DNA from: Pseudomonadota bacterium
Lineage (GTDB): Bacteria; Myxococcota_A; UBA796; GCA-2862545
Direction of reading: 5' to 3'
Assembly (NCBI GenBank): GCA_023954855.1
Contig: JAGSGY010000051.1
Span: forward strand, 1-40,168
DNA: 40,168 nt
Part shown: positions 32,693-40,168 of the stretch, piece by piece
Layout: every line of letters starts with the position of its first letter
Position numbering within the stretch: position 1 is the first letter of the stretch
Notes under the pieces: generated by a model
Databases searched by the model: none
Told to the model about the DNA's origin: nothing
Seen by the model: the letters and a program-made list of their open reading frames with translations, nothing else
Position numbers and translations under genes: made by a program

Positions 32693-33559
32693 CTAGAGCG
32701 CTCCGGTGCTTCCGGCTGCGAGGCGTTCGGCGATCTCGAGGACCTGAACGACCCTCCGTTGCGACACGTAGGTCGGGGCGGCGTGCGTCACGAGCTCGGT
32801 AGCGTAGCGGTGATCGGTCACGAAGACTGGTTCGGTCGGCACCAACTCGACGGGCTCGCCGTCGAACGTCAGACCGCGATCGGCCTGGCGCCAGCGACCC
32901 TCCGCTGTGGTCAGTTCCATGATGGTGTGTCGTGAGTGTCCGGGCCCCTGTCGGAAGGCGAGCGTCGCTCGGCTCCCTGTCTTCAGGGTCATCGAGGCGA
33001 GCAGCTCGCCCTCGGCGTGATCGACTGCGTCGATGCGGATGGGCATGCCGGCAACGCCGACCAAGCGGTGAAGGCGCGCGATGTTTCGAATCGCGAGCTG
33101 GTCGCCACTCAGAAGGGGACCCGGAGCCGAGAAGAACAGCTCGACGCGTCGGATGGTGTGGGAACGCACCCTGTCGGACAGGGTCCGTGCCGTCGCAGAG
33201 AGAAGCTCGATGTGGGCAACGTGAAGCATAAGCCCACGGCTTCGAGCCAGTGCGTAGAGCTGCTCTGCCCGCTCGGTTGTGGTTGCGAGCGGGTACTCGG
33301 TGACCACGGACCTGCCCGCTCGTAGGACCTGCTCAACCTGGTCGGCATGTGCTTCGAGCGGGCTGCACACGTAGACGGCGTCGGCGAGCCCGACTGCATC
33401 CTCGAGGCTTTGGGCCACCGGAGCCCCGGCATCCGCGGCAAAGCGTCCCCTCCACACTGCCGCGAGCTGGGACTTTGGGTCTGCGTGAATCGCCTCTACG
33501 CGGCGTCGGCCGGCGCCGCCTACCCCGAGTACCGCCCATCGCAGTGGACCCTTTGTCAC
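32693..33559 (-). CDS. Gfo/Idh/MocA-fold oxidoreductase, biliverdin-reductase-like
   Basis: The 288-residue protein has an N-terminal NAD(P) Rossmann site GVGGAGRRRV (12-21) and a C-terminal beta-sheet domain. Most Gfo/Idh/MocA enzymes carry EKP with a catalytic Lys; this one reads EYP (88-90). EYP, then HVAHIELL, an F-x-A-x-GPL strand and ARLHRLVGVAG, are shared by memory with biliverdin reductase A/BvdR, which reduces biliverdin to bilirubin. The GTG at 33559 has GGAG upstream and begins at the first strand of the fold; the open frame to 33676 adds a Cys/His-rich, unlikely N-terminus. No heme oxygenase gene is nearby, so the biliverdin role is tentative. Confidence 0.85.
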   Translation of the reverse strand: MTKGPLRWAVLGVGGAGRRRVEAIHADPKSQLAAVWRGRFAADAGAPVAQSLEDAVGLADAVYVCSPLEAHADQVEQVLRAGRSVVTEYPLATTTERAEQLYALARSRGLMLHVAHIELLSATARTLSDRVRSHTIRRVELFFSAPGPLLSGDQLAIRNIARLHRLVGVAGMPIRIDAVDHAEGELLASMTLKTGSRATLAFRQGPGHSRHTIMELTTAEGRWRQADRGLTFDGEPVELVPTEPVFVTDHRYATELVTHAAPTYVSQRRVVQVLEIAERLAAGSTGAL

Positions 33560-33698
33560 GACATCTCCATCGGCTCGGCTCGCGCCGTGTGCGATGGCAA
33601 GGCTAACACCGCAGCCGAGGTCAGCACGATGCCTCATGCATCTCGGAGAAAGGCAGACCGTCCCCACGTTTGGCACGACGGGACGCTAAAGGAAGCGA

Positions 33699-34211
33699 AT
33701 GAGCATTCGACTCACAGGTGGAACGGCACGAAGCCGTGTCTTGCGCGAGAAAGTCGTGGACGGGGTGCGCCCTACGTCAGCGCGCGTCCGCGAGGCGTTC
33801 TTCGCCATCGTCGGCCACAACTTGGAGGGGGTGCGCTTTCTCGACGCATTCGGAGGCGCAGGATTGATGGGGCTGGAGGCCTGGTCGCGCGGGGCGGAGG
33901 TCACGGTGGTCGAGAAACGGCGGGTAGCTGTGGCGTCGATCCGAAGACGTGGAGCCGAAGTCGACGCGGACTGGACGGTGCTTCAGGGAGACGTTCTTCG
34001 AGTCCAACTCGAGCCCTTCGATGGCGTGTTCGTGGATCCGCCATATGCGATGGGCGCCGACCCCTTGGAAGTTCTAGCGCCCCTGGCGAAGCACTGGCTC
34101 GTGCTCGAGGCCTCGGCCGATATTGTGATTCCACCTGCCGCCGGCAAGCTGTCGCTCGACCGAGTCCGTAGGTACGGGGGGTCGCAGCTCGCGATCTACC
34201 GCGCTTCATGA
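33699..34211 (+). CDS. rsmD: RsmD-like 16S rRNA (guanine966-N2)-methyltransferase
   Basis: The 170-residue protein has the RsmD order of motifs: RPTSARVREAFFAIVG (24-39), the SAM-binding FLDAFGGAGLMGLE (47-60), VVEK, and the catalytic DPPY at 113-116. RsmD methylates G966 of 16S rRNA during small-subunit assembly. The length is slightly below the usual 185-200. In many bacteria rsmD precedes coaD; here it is coupled through ATGA (34208-34211) to an unrelated flavoprotein-like gene. Confidence 0.9.
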   Translation: MSIRLTGGTARSRVLREKVVDGVRPTSARVREAFFAIVGHNLEGVRFLDAFGGAGLMGLEAWSRGAEVTVVEKRRVAVASIRRRGAEVDADWTVLQGDVLRVQLEPFDGVFVDPPYAMGADPLEVLAPLAKHWLVLEASADIVIPPAAGKLSLDRVRRYGGSQLAIYRAS

Positions 34212-35023
34212 GGGTGTTCATCAGTGCAACACCGGCGGGCCTCGCCCGGGCGGCGATGTTGGCCAGAGCGGGTGAACAGGTGCGCGTGCTGCGTGTGGGG
34301 GACCTCCGGGGCCTTGGCGCCGCGCCGATCGACCACGTCGACCAACTCGCCGCGCTGCGTGCCCTATGGGGACCACTGGCGTGGGTGCCGAAGCACGAGC
34401 GGCGGCAGTTACACACCTCGGTTGGCGCAGAGCCGCTTGGCCATGGCTCCCGCCTCGGCTCGTTGAGTGAGGTGCCGGGCTTGCATGCCGGTCATCGAGG
34501 TGGCTGGGTGCGCCCTGCGCGTGGATGGGCGATGGCTGAGCGGCGCCAGATCGAGCGGATTCAGGCTGCCGGCGGCGACGTCATTCACACGACCGTCGAA
34601 GAACTCGAGATCGAGGACGGGCAGGTGGTGGGCGTCACCACGGCCACGGGCTTTGAATGGGTAGACGCGATCGGCACCGACGTCGATCCGAACGCTGTGC
34701 TGGCCTGGCTCAAGCAGCCGCACGGCCCGGTGGGGAAGATTGCCGAGGTCGAGGTCGAGGGAACGTCGAGCTTCGCGTGGGAGCTGTTGGTGCCACGTGG
34801 CCCGGTGTTTCGCGTGTCTCGATGCCTCTCGCGGCCCGAGCGGGTCACCGTCCACCTCCGTGACCCCGTCCGGGCCCGGCACCAGGCGCTCGAGTTTCTC
34901 GCGGACCACATGGTCGTCGACACGGTGCGTGAGGTCCGCATTGCAAGTGTGGCGTGGAGCGATGAGGCTGCGGCACAGCGTGTGTCCGGATTCAGCATCG
35001 AGGTTGTTCCGGCCCTAATCTGA
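34208..35023 (+). CDS. Degenerate FAD/NAD(P)-oxidoreductase-like protein
   Basis: The 271-residue protein begins with a beta-alpha-beta unit resembling a flavin-binding Rossmann fold (VFISATPAGLARAAMLARAG), but the GxGxxG loop reads SATPAG. A later stretch, IERIQAAGGDVIHTTVEELE followed by DGQVVGVTTATG, has the pattern of phytoene-desaturase and amine-oxidase FAD proteins. The protein is shorter than those enzymes (450 or more residues) and lacks a clear substrate domain, so it may have lost cofactor binding. It is translationally coupled to rsmD. No firm function can be given. Confidence 0.68.
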   Translation: MRVFISATPAGLARAAMLARAGEQVRVLRVGDLRGLGAAPIDHVDQLAALRALWGPLAWVPKHERRQLHTSVGAEPLGHGSRLGSLSEVPGLHAGHRGGWVRPARGWAMAERRQIERIQAAGGDVIHTTVEELEIEDGQVVGVTTATGFEWVDAIGTDVDPNAVLAWLKQPHGPVGKIAEVEVEGTSSFAWELLVPRGPVFRVSRCLSRPERVTVHLRDPVRARHQALEFLADHMVVDTVREVRIASVAWSDEAAAQRVSGFSIEVVPALI

Positions 35024-35029
35024 ACCTGG

Positions 35030-35500
35030 CTACTGGATGTTCAGACACCACTCGGCGTCGAACTCACCTGCCACGCCGCTGTCGGTCAGACTGATCGAGA
35101 AATTGCCCTTCACGCCCTTGGGGCTGATGTCGGTGATCTCGACCGAGCCCTCGCGTCCGACGTGGACATTGAACGCATCGCCGCGTCCGGCCATGCCGTA
35201 GGCCTTGACCGGAGAGTCGTTGCCAAGCCCGAACACGCCGGTCTCCAGGGCGGCGCCAGTGCGCTGGCTAATCTGAACACCGACAAACTCCTGGCCAGGC
35301 CACGGGTTCGTGCCGTCGAAGTAGCGGTCGTCCACCCAGGGAAGATCGATGCAGTCGGCGTCGTCGACGATCATGATGTGGGACTCACCATGGTACGCGC
35401 GGGTCTTGCTCGTGAACTCGTTTCCGTCGATATCGCCCACCACGTAGGCACTGGGCGAGCAGGCGGCGAGGGAAAGCATCAGGGGAAGAGCGATGCGCAT
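35030..35500 (-). CDS. Hypothetical lipoprotein, 156 aa
   Basis: The product has a lipoprotein signal with lipobox LAAC (Cys14) and a beta-rich mature part with two further Cys residues (DCIDLPW and the final EWCLNIQ), which may form a disulfide. No family is recognised. The ATG at 35500 follows GGAGGT. It converges on the flavoprotein-like gene with six bases between and is divergent from meaB. The divergent gap holds a seven-base inverted repeat, CGAGCGG at 35510-35516 and CCGCTCG at 35548-35554, which could be an operator. Confidence 0.75.
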   Translation of the reverse strand: MRIALPLMLSLAACSPSAYVVGDIDGNEFTSKTRAYHGESHIMIVDDADCIDLPWVDDRYFDGTNPWPGQEFVGVQISQRTGAALETGVFGLGNDSPVKAYGMAGRGDAFNVHVGREGSVEITDISPKGVKGNFSISLTDSGVAGEFDAEWCLNIQ

Positions 35501-35572
35501 GGGGACCTCCGAGCGGGCAGGATAGTCGCAGACAGCGAGACGGGCTACCGCTCGTGACGAGGAGAGAACACC

Positions 35573-36502
35573 TTGCCCACCGCTGCCGACGTCTTGAAGC
35601 GTGCGCTAAATGGTGAGCGCCGCTGGCTTGCGCGCGCCGTGACCCTGATTGAGCATCGCCGTGCGGGGGCCGAGCTGGCCTCTCTCTCGGTGCGCCGACA
35701 TCGCGCTCCTGGCGTTCCACACGTGGTCGGGATCACGGGGCCGCCCGGCGCAGGCAAGAGCACCTTCGTCGACCGACTCATCGGCCATGCTCGCGCCAAG
35801 GGACAGCGTGTGGCGGTGGTCGCGGTCGATCCCAGTTCTCCATTCTCGGGTGGGGCGATCCTCGGTGACCGCATTCGCATGGAGCGGCACACGGGCGACT
35901 CAGGGGTGTACGTGCGCTCGCTGTCGAGCCGCGGGCATCTCGGCGGCTTGTCCTCGGCTACGGCGGAGGTCGTCAACTTGCTCGATGCTGCGGGCTTTGA
36001 CCTCATCCTCGTCGAGACGGTGGGAGTCGGCCAGTCCGAGCTCGGGGTGATCGAAGTCGCGGACACCGCCATCGTCGTGCTCACCCCGGAGTCGGGTGAC
36101 ACCGTCCAGACCATGAAGGCCGGCCTGCTCGAGATCGCGGATGTCTTCGTGGTGAACAAGGCAGACAGGCCTGGAGCGGACCGGCTGGCGCGCGAGCTCA
36201 GCCGTAGCGTTGAGATGGGCCCGGATGACGAGTGGCGGGCTCCGGTTCGCACGGCTTCGGCTCTTGAGCGCAAGGGTGTCGAGGCCGTGCTCGAAGACGC
36301 AGCCAACCACCTGCAATGGTGCTGTGGCGACGGAAAAGCAGTCTGGCGACGGCGGCGCGGGGACGCTCAGGTCCGCCTGTTTCTAGACCTCGTGGCGGAG
36401 CGGGCCAGGGCCCAAGCTCTCTCAAACCTCGAACCCGAAGTGGCCGCGGCGCTTCGTGGCTTCGAACTCTCGCCTCACGCGGCGCTGGAGACCCTCTCAT
36501 GA
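35573..36502 (+). CDS. meaB: MeaB/ArgK-like G3E GTPase, methylmalonyl-CoA mutase chaperone
   Basis: MeaB guards and reactivates adenosylcobalamin-dependent methylmalonyl-CoA mutase, gating cofactor loading with GTP. The 309-residue protein has Walker A GPPGAGKST (56-64), DPSSPFSGGAILGDRIRM, VETVGVGQSE (switch region) and NKAD for guanine. The start is a TTG at 35573 with GAGGAG about eight bases upstream; no ATG or GTG fits better. Its stop overlaps the next start (ATGA), coupling it to the ECHDC1-like decarboxylase. No mutase gene is present in the window. Confidence 0.93.
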   Translation: MPTAADVLKRALNGERRWLARAVTLIEHRRAGAELASLSVRRHRAPGVPHVVGITGPPGAGKSTFVDRLIGHARAKGQRVAVVAVDPSSPFSGGAILGDRIRMERHTGDSGVYVRSLSSRGHLGGLSSATAEVVNLLDAAGFDLILVETVGVGQSELGVIEVADTAIVVLTPESGDTVQTMKAGLLEIADVFVVNKADRPGADRLARELSRSVEMGPDDEWRAPVRTASALERKGVEAVLEDAANHLQWCCGDGKAVWRRRRGDAQVRLFLDLVAERARAQALSNLEPEVAAALRGFELSPHAALETLS

Positions 36503-37314
36503 GCCTCGAACAAGCGATCGACCGCCTCGAGGCACTCGTCGAGAAGGTGCCGGCCTCTGGCGGCCACATCCACTTGCATGTGGAAGGGCGACTCGCGCGC
36601 ATTCTCATCGACCACCCCCAGGCCCGAAACGCGCTCACCGCGGGCATGATGCTCGAGCTCGCTCGTGCGGTGAAGCGCTTGTCGGAGTCTGATGTCATCG
36701 CCATCGTGCTGCACTCGGCCGAGGGCGGTGCCTTCTGCGCCGGTGGGCATCTACGCGAGGTGCAGAAGGCGCTCGGAACGCCCGCGAATGGGCATCAAAT
36801 GGCGCTCGCCATGGGCGCAGTACTCGATGCGCTCGCGAACCTGCCCGCGATTAGCCTTGCCGCCATCGAGGGGCCTGCGATCGGCGGGGGGGCCGAGATT
36901 GCCCTGACGGCGGACTACCGAGTTCTTGGCAGTGACGCGGCGATCCACTTCGTGCACACACGCTTGGCGGTGGTGCCGGGCTGGGGTGGTGCGGGACGTC
37001 TGGTGGACCGGCTGGGCAGGCATCATGCTCTCGATGTGCTTCTCGGTGCCCGCTCGATGCCCGCGAAAGAGTGCCTCGAGCTTGGTTTGGCCGATGCCGT
37101 TGTGCCGGCTGGCGGCGCGTTCGAGGAAGCCACAGCGAGGGCCGAGCGCATCCTCCGGAGGGGAGCCGCGGCCCGAGCCGCCAAGACTGCGGTCTTGGCC
37201 CGTGGTGTGCGAAGTCGTGAGCAGCAAGCTGCCGAGGCCGCGGCATTCGGTTCCGTCTGGGGGAGCGGCGCTCATCGCGCGGCGCTGGCTCGGGTACTCG
37301 GGCGGCTCAAGTGA
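36499..37314 (+). CDS. ECHDC1-like acyl-CoA decarboxylase (crotonase fold)
   Basis: The 271-residue crotonase-fold protein has the oxyanion-hole segments AFCAGGHL (78-85) and AIGGGAEIALTADYR (127-141). Several stretches follow the vertebrate ethylmalonyl-CoA decarboxylase ECHDC1, from memory: LGTPANG (92-98), IHFVHTRLAVVPGWGGAGRLV, and a C-terminal FGSVWGSGAHRAALAR. ECHDC1 removes ethylmalonyl-CoA and methylmalonyl-CoA made by carboxylase side reactions. Coupling to meaB fits such a repair role. A general enoyl-CoA hydratase cannot be excluded, but the Glu pair of true hydratases is not clearly present. Start at the ATG overlapping meaB; the longer frame from 36316 is rejected. Confidence 0.85.
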   Translation: MSLEQAIDRLEALVEKVPASGGHIHLHVEGRLARILIDHPQARNALTAGMMLELARAVKRLSESDVIAIVLHSAEGGAFCAGGHLREVQKALGTPANGHQMALAMGAVLDALANLPAISLAAIEGPAIGGGAEIALTADYRVLGSDAAIHFVHTRLAVVPGWGGAGRLVDRLGRHHALDVLLGARSMPAKECLELGLADAVVPAGGAFEEATARAERILRRGAAARAAKTAVLARGVRSREQQAAEAAAFGSVWGSGAHRAALARVLGRLK

Positions 37315-37820
37315 AGTGGGGCTTGCTCGCGCTGGTGCTGATCGGCTGTCCAAAGCCGCAGAAAGCCCCAGAGGAAACGCAGTGGCTCGACGCCGCGAAC
37401 GACGCCCCAGTCGACTCCATCGCGGTGGAGAAGGGGGAGTGGAGAGGGGATGGCGTCACCGTCTGGGTCGCTCCAGGCTGGTCGGGTACGCACACCGAAG
37501 GGCCGCCAGAGGTGCTCGAACTCGTCGATGGCGAGACCGCCACGGTTCTTCGCGTCGAACTCGGCGCGGATGGTCTCGACCTTCCCAGAGGCTGCGAGGC
37601 GCTCTTCGAGGACAGCGGCACCTATCGAAGTGTGCCACTCGATGAGCTTCAGACCGCATCTTGCGTGGACGAGGACGGCACGCTCCTCCAGGTCTGGGTA
37701 GGGCGTGCGGACTTCGTGTCGGTGCGCGTCGAGGCACGCTACCCCATCGGCAGAGCCGTGAGCGGGCGGCAGAGGGCCGAGACGATTCTATCGACGCTTA
37801 GCGCTGCCGGCGGCGCATAA
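37311..37820 (+). CDS. Hypothetical lipoprotein, 169 aa
   Basis: The product begins with a short signal and lipobox LIGC (Cys13), then a beta-rich region with GDGVTVWVAPGWSG and two Cys further on. No family is recognised. The GTG at 37311 overlaps the stop of the acyl-CoA decarboxylase gene (GTGA), so it is the third gene of the meaB unit. Its last 23 bases overlap the end of the convergent gene for the 588-residue surface protein. Confidence 0.72.
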   Translation: MKWGLLALVLIGCPKPQKAPEETQWLDAANDAPVDSIAVEKGEWRGDGVTVWVAPGWSGTHTEGPPEVLELVDGETATVLRVELGADGLDLPRGCEALFEDSGTYRSVPLDELQTASCVDEDGTLLQVWVGRADFVSVRVEARYPIGRAVSGRQRAETILSTLSAAGGA

Positions 37821-39564
37821 GGCCCACGACCAGCGGCACCACGAACATGAGCGCCCGACTGGGGCTCGGTCCGGTCACGCCACAGCCGGCGTCGCAGCCG
37901 CCCGAGTCACAGCCGCCGCTGTCATCGCAGCCACCCGCGTAGGGCACGGTTCCGATGCTGGCGTAGCCGCCGACCCAGTCGCCGCCGGGGCCAGACGCTG
38001 CGAAGGTCAGGCTCTGCAGTCCGAACCCATCGAGGGAGGGGACCGCGAACGACAGGTCAGAGAGCAGGCCGCCCGCGACAGTGTCGATGACGGTGCCGAG
38101 GAGGCCGCCGAAGCTGTCGGCGATCTCGTCGTCCTGACCGGGGGCCAGTTCGTTGAACACGACGTAGGTGTCGATCTGCTCGGCGTCGAGGCCGATGTCG
38201 ATGGCGAGGCCACCGGTCTGACCGTCGAAGTTCAGGTTCAGGCCGACGTCGGTCTCGAGCTCGGCACCGACGATGCGGGCCATGCGGTGGTCAAGGCCCG
38301 CGTAGAAGTCGAGGCCAAGGTCGCGCACCGCGAGGTTCAGGTCATCCGCCGTGTCGGTCGTGATGAGGGGTGGAGTGCGCGGACGCGTCTCGATGATGAG
38401 CGGCGTGTCCTCGGGGAACAGCGGGCCGTAGATGTCGCTGTTGATGAGGGACATCAAGCTGCTGTTGAGCGGAATCGGAAGGTCGAGTCCGGAGTCCTCG
38501 GAGACGGTGAAGCACAAGAGGCCACCGCGCCATGCAGCGAATGCTGCGGAGTTCGCGAAGTCGTCGTCGAGGAACAGGCCCACGTGGTGAGGCTGCGGGA
38601 CACCGGCTGCGGCGCCACCAATGACCTCGGCGCCACCGGGCGTCGCGAGCGAGCCTTCGTGACCGTACTGCGCGATGCAGGGGTTCTCGTCAGCGTAGAC
38701 GGAGCCGAGCATCGAGACGCGCGCGCCCTCGGGGACGATGACGACGTCGGAGGGGGCGAGGTGGATGTCGAGCTGCGAGCCCATGAGGTCGAGCGACTGG
38801 TCGATGACGAGCTGGTTGAACAGATCCTCGATGGTGGTCTCGAGGTCACCGGTCAGGTTGCCAACCTGGTCGTCGATCACGCCCTGAAGGACCGGCCGGA
38901 GAAGGCTTATGAGGTCGAGGCCGATGTCGTTGAGAAGCTCGAGGATGTCGCCAATCGTGCAGTTGTTCAGGTGCAGATCGTTGCCGTCGAGGTCGTTCAG
39001 GTTGAGCGACAGCGCGCCAATGCTGGCATCGAGCGAGGAGGTGTCGGCGACGCCGTCACCGTCGGTGTCGACATCGACGACGACGAGACCAATCTCGGCG
39101 CTAATCGGGACCGTGACGGGGTCGACGTGCGTGTCGCAGGTCGTGTTGATGACCGTGCTGCAGATCCACCCAAACAGCGGATCGCAGACTTCGGCGTCCG
39201 CGTGGATGTAGAACGGGTTGCTCTGATCGTTCACGCTGAGGACGAGGTCGGCCTCGAGGTAGATGACGTCGTAGTCGGGGCGAAGCGACATGTACGGAAT
39301 CTGGATCTGGGCATCCATATTCGAGACGCTGAGGTTGTACGTGGCGAAGTCGCCACCAAAGAGGCCGTCGACGCCGCCGCTCTGGTTGATGGAGGGAATC
39401 GGCAGGGACGACGGGATGACCGCGCCGACGAGGCCACCGAGCTCGTTGAAGCCGTCGGCGGTAATGTCGACATGAAGCGACGGATCGATCTCCGCTCCTG
39501 GTGGCCATTCCTGCGCATTGGCAGAGGCGGCGAGGAGCAGAAGTAGGGGCGTTGCGCGAAGCAT
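37798..39564 (-). CDS. Large exported protein with MYXO-CTERM-like tail
   Basis: The 588-residue protein has a Sec signal (MLRATPLLLLLAASANA), a long mature region, and a C-terminal tail. The tail consists of a Cys/Gly/Asp segment (about 550-567, five Cys), a hydrophobic helix (ALMFVVPLVVGLM) and RRRQR at the very end. This tail order is that of MYXO-CTERM and related sorting signals for surface attachment. The mature region is rich in Leu, Ile, Asp and Gly with paired motifs such as NELGGLVGAVIPS and DLISLLRPVLQGVIDDQVG. These recall lipid-binding BPI/TULIP domains, a weak inference. A DVDTDGDGVAD loop could bind calcium. Function unknown; surface location well supported. Confidence 0.82.
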   Translation of the reverse strand: MLRATPLLLLLAASANAQEWPPGAEIDPSLHVDITADGFNELGGLVGAVIPSSLPIPSINQSGGVDGLFGGDFATYNLSVSNMDAQIQIPYMSLRPDYDVIYLEADLVLSVNDQSNPFYIHADAEVCDPLFGWICSTVINTTCDTHVDPVTVPISAEIGLVVVDVDTDGDGVADTSSLDASIGALSLNLNDLDGNDLHLNNCTIGDILELLNDIGLDLISLLRPVLQGVIDDQVGNLTGDLETTIEDLFNQLVIDQSLDLMGSQLDIHLAPSDVVIVPEGARVSMLGSVYADENPCIAQYGHEGSLATPGGAEVIGGAAAGVPQPHHVGLFLDDDFANSAAFAAWRGGLLCFTVSEDSGLDLPIPLNSSLMSLINSDIYGPLFPEDTPLIIETRPRTPPLITTDTADDLNLAVRDLGLDFYAGLDHRMARIVGAELETDVGLNLNFDGQTGGLAIDIGLDAEQIDTYVVFNELAPGQDDEIADSFGGLLGTVIDTVAGGLLSDLSFAVPSLDGFGLQSLTFAASGPGGDWVGGYASIGTVPYAGGCDDSGGCDSGGCDAGCGVTGPSPSRALMFVVPLVVGLMRRRQR

Positions 39565-39596
39565 GGGCGTTCCCGGGGCGAGGAGACCGGTGTCGC

Positions 39597-39610
39597 CTGG
39601 TGGTCACCAG
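39597..39610. promoter_or_regulatory. Palindrome upstream of the surface-protein gene
   Basis: CTGGTG (39597-39602) and CACCAG (39605-39610) form a 14-base near-perfect palindrome, 33 bases upstream of the ATG of the 588-residue protein gene on the minus strand. It has the size of a dimeric regulator operator. No promoter boxes could be placed around it with confidence. The 106-base gap contains nothing else that I can support. Confidence 0.25.
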
Positions 39611-39670
39611 ACAAATTCTGCCGCAGGATACCCGGTGACTCGCCCGATCACAACGCTCAGTGTACGAACG

Positions 39671-40168
39671 TCAGCGGAACCAGCCACGGCGGGTGAGCTG
39701 CTTCGTCACGAAGGCGCAGCGCGCCGAGGCCCACTCATGCTTGTCGGCTCGCCGCCCCTCGGTGGCTCTTGCCAGATCGCCATACCACCGACCTAGGTGT
39801 TCGAGGTGCGGGCGGAGGAGCGGGTCATCGCCGGTCAGCAGTACGGGGCCGAGCTCGAGCTCGAGCCCAGAGTGCGTCTCTTCTCCGGGCTCGATCAGCA
39901 GGACCTCGGCATAACGCCGTGCCTCTGGGGCTAACCGCTCGTCGACGATCTTCCAGCCGAGCCTGGGCAGGAGCAGCCGAAGGGTGGGCGGGTCGTCTGG
40001 GGCGTGGACCAGTGCGCGTGCAGGAGCCGGTCCGCGTTCGAGGATGCCGGCGATGGTGTAGGCACCCATTCCAGCGATGATTGCCGTGTCGACGCGCTCG
40101 AAGCAGGACAACCCGTCGGCTACGACCCACGGCACATCCGAACGACCCATACGGCCTGGTTTTCGCTC
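39671..40168 (-). CDS. TrmK-like tRNA (adenine22-N1)-methyltransferase, 5' end outside window
   Basis: The frame is open through the end of the window, so the N-terminal part with the SAM-binding loop is missing. The visible 165 residues show the TrmK pattern: VADGLSCF, DTAIIAGMGAYTIAGIL, HAPDDPPTLRLLLPRLGWKIVDERL and YAEVLLIEPG in separate blocks. TrmK methylates N1 of A22 in the tRNA D-loop. The ATG at 40150 is not the true start because the coding pattern continues upstream. A related class I methyltransferase with another target is possible, since TrmK is best known from Gram-positive bacteria. Confidence 0.8.
   Translation of the reverse strand, partial: ERKPGRMGRSDVPWVVADGLSCFERVDTAIIAGMGAYTIAGILERGPAPARALVHAPDDPPTLRLLLPRLGWKIVDERLAPEARRYAEVLLIEPGEETHSGLELELGPVLLTGDDPLLRPHLEHLGRWYGDLARATEGRRADKHEWASARCAFVTKQLTRRGWFR

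Noticed and set aside
35510-35554. Terminator between the lipoprotein gene and meaB
   Set aside because: The inverted repeat lies in a divergent promoter region and has no T-run, so it is mentioned only as a possible operator.

Overview
The window is a GC-rich chromosomal segment of about 40 kb with tightly packed genes on both strands. No gene-free stretch exceeds about 170 bases, and I see no rRNA, phage, insertion sequence or CRISPR array. Several traits together point to a Myxococcota or other deltaproteobacteria-like organism. They are many short-signal lipoproteins (at least eight), a receptor-type Ser/Thr kinase, two proteins with MopE-type Asp-rich motifs (one with a long Asp-Thr repeat), a surface protein ending in a MYXO-CTERM-like tail, an Alternative Complex III operon, and an Mce/Mla lipid transporter with two permeases. 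The taxonomic placement is inference from gene content; no rRNA is present to test it.

Layout. 1-1475: end of an L,D-transpeptidase, an FNT-family formate/nitrite channel and a tRNA-Arg(CCU). 1557-9350: a lipoprotein, a Ser/Thr kinase fused to an AsmA/DUF748-like extracytoplasmic region, a translationally coupled trio headed by a SUMF1-fold protein, and secreted or periplasmic hypothetical proteins. 9413-12594 (minus): MurG coupled to an M20 peptidase, and a Tll0287-like heme lipoprotein. 12603-16698: an Mce/Mla locus split into two divergent arms, ATPase plus two permeases on one side and acidic protein, MlaD-like protein and SH3-like protein on the other. 16695-18556 (minus): a small membrane protein, a WalJ/YycJ nuclease-like protein and a lipoprotein. 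18628-21884 (plus): a compact operon of phosphofructokinase, a divergent GTP cyclohydrolase I, a radical SAM protein and an atypical calcineurin-fold phosphoesterase. 21931-24408: two convergent MopE-motif lipoproteins. 24486-32530 (minus): the complete actABCDEF operon for Alternative Complex III, closed by a clear intrinsic terminator. 32693-40168: a biliverdin-reductase-like oxidoreductase, RsmD coupled to a degenerate flavoprotein-like gene, MeaB coupled to an ECHDC1-like acyl-CoA decarboxylase, lipoproteins, a large surface protein, and a TrmK-like tRNA methyltransferase cut by the window edge.

Best candidates for something new. (1) The FolE-radical SAM-phosphoesterase operon: the FolE lacks three residues normally fixed in the active site (the Glu of CEHH, the triphosphate-binding Lys and the catalytic His), and the phosphoesterase lacks the first metal-binding motif. 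The operon could therefore make a non-canonical GTP-derived product. (2) A kinase whose sensor half looks like an AsmA/DUF748 lipid-transfer protein. (3) A WalJ nuclease ending in a near-consensus sliding-clamp-binding peptide. (4) A MeaB/ECHDC1 pair that looks like methylmalonyl-CoA quality control. (5) A hairpin that buries the ribosome-binding site of actA, the first gene of the respiratory operon.
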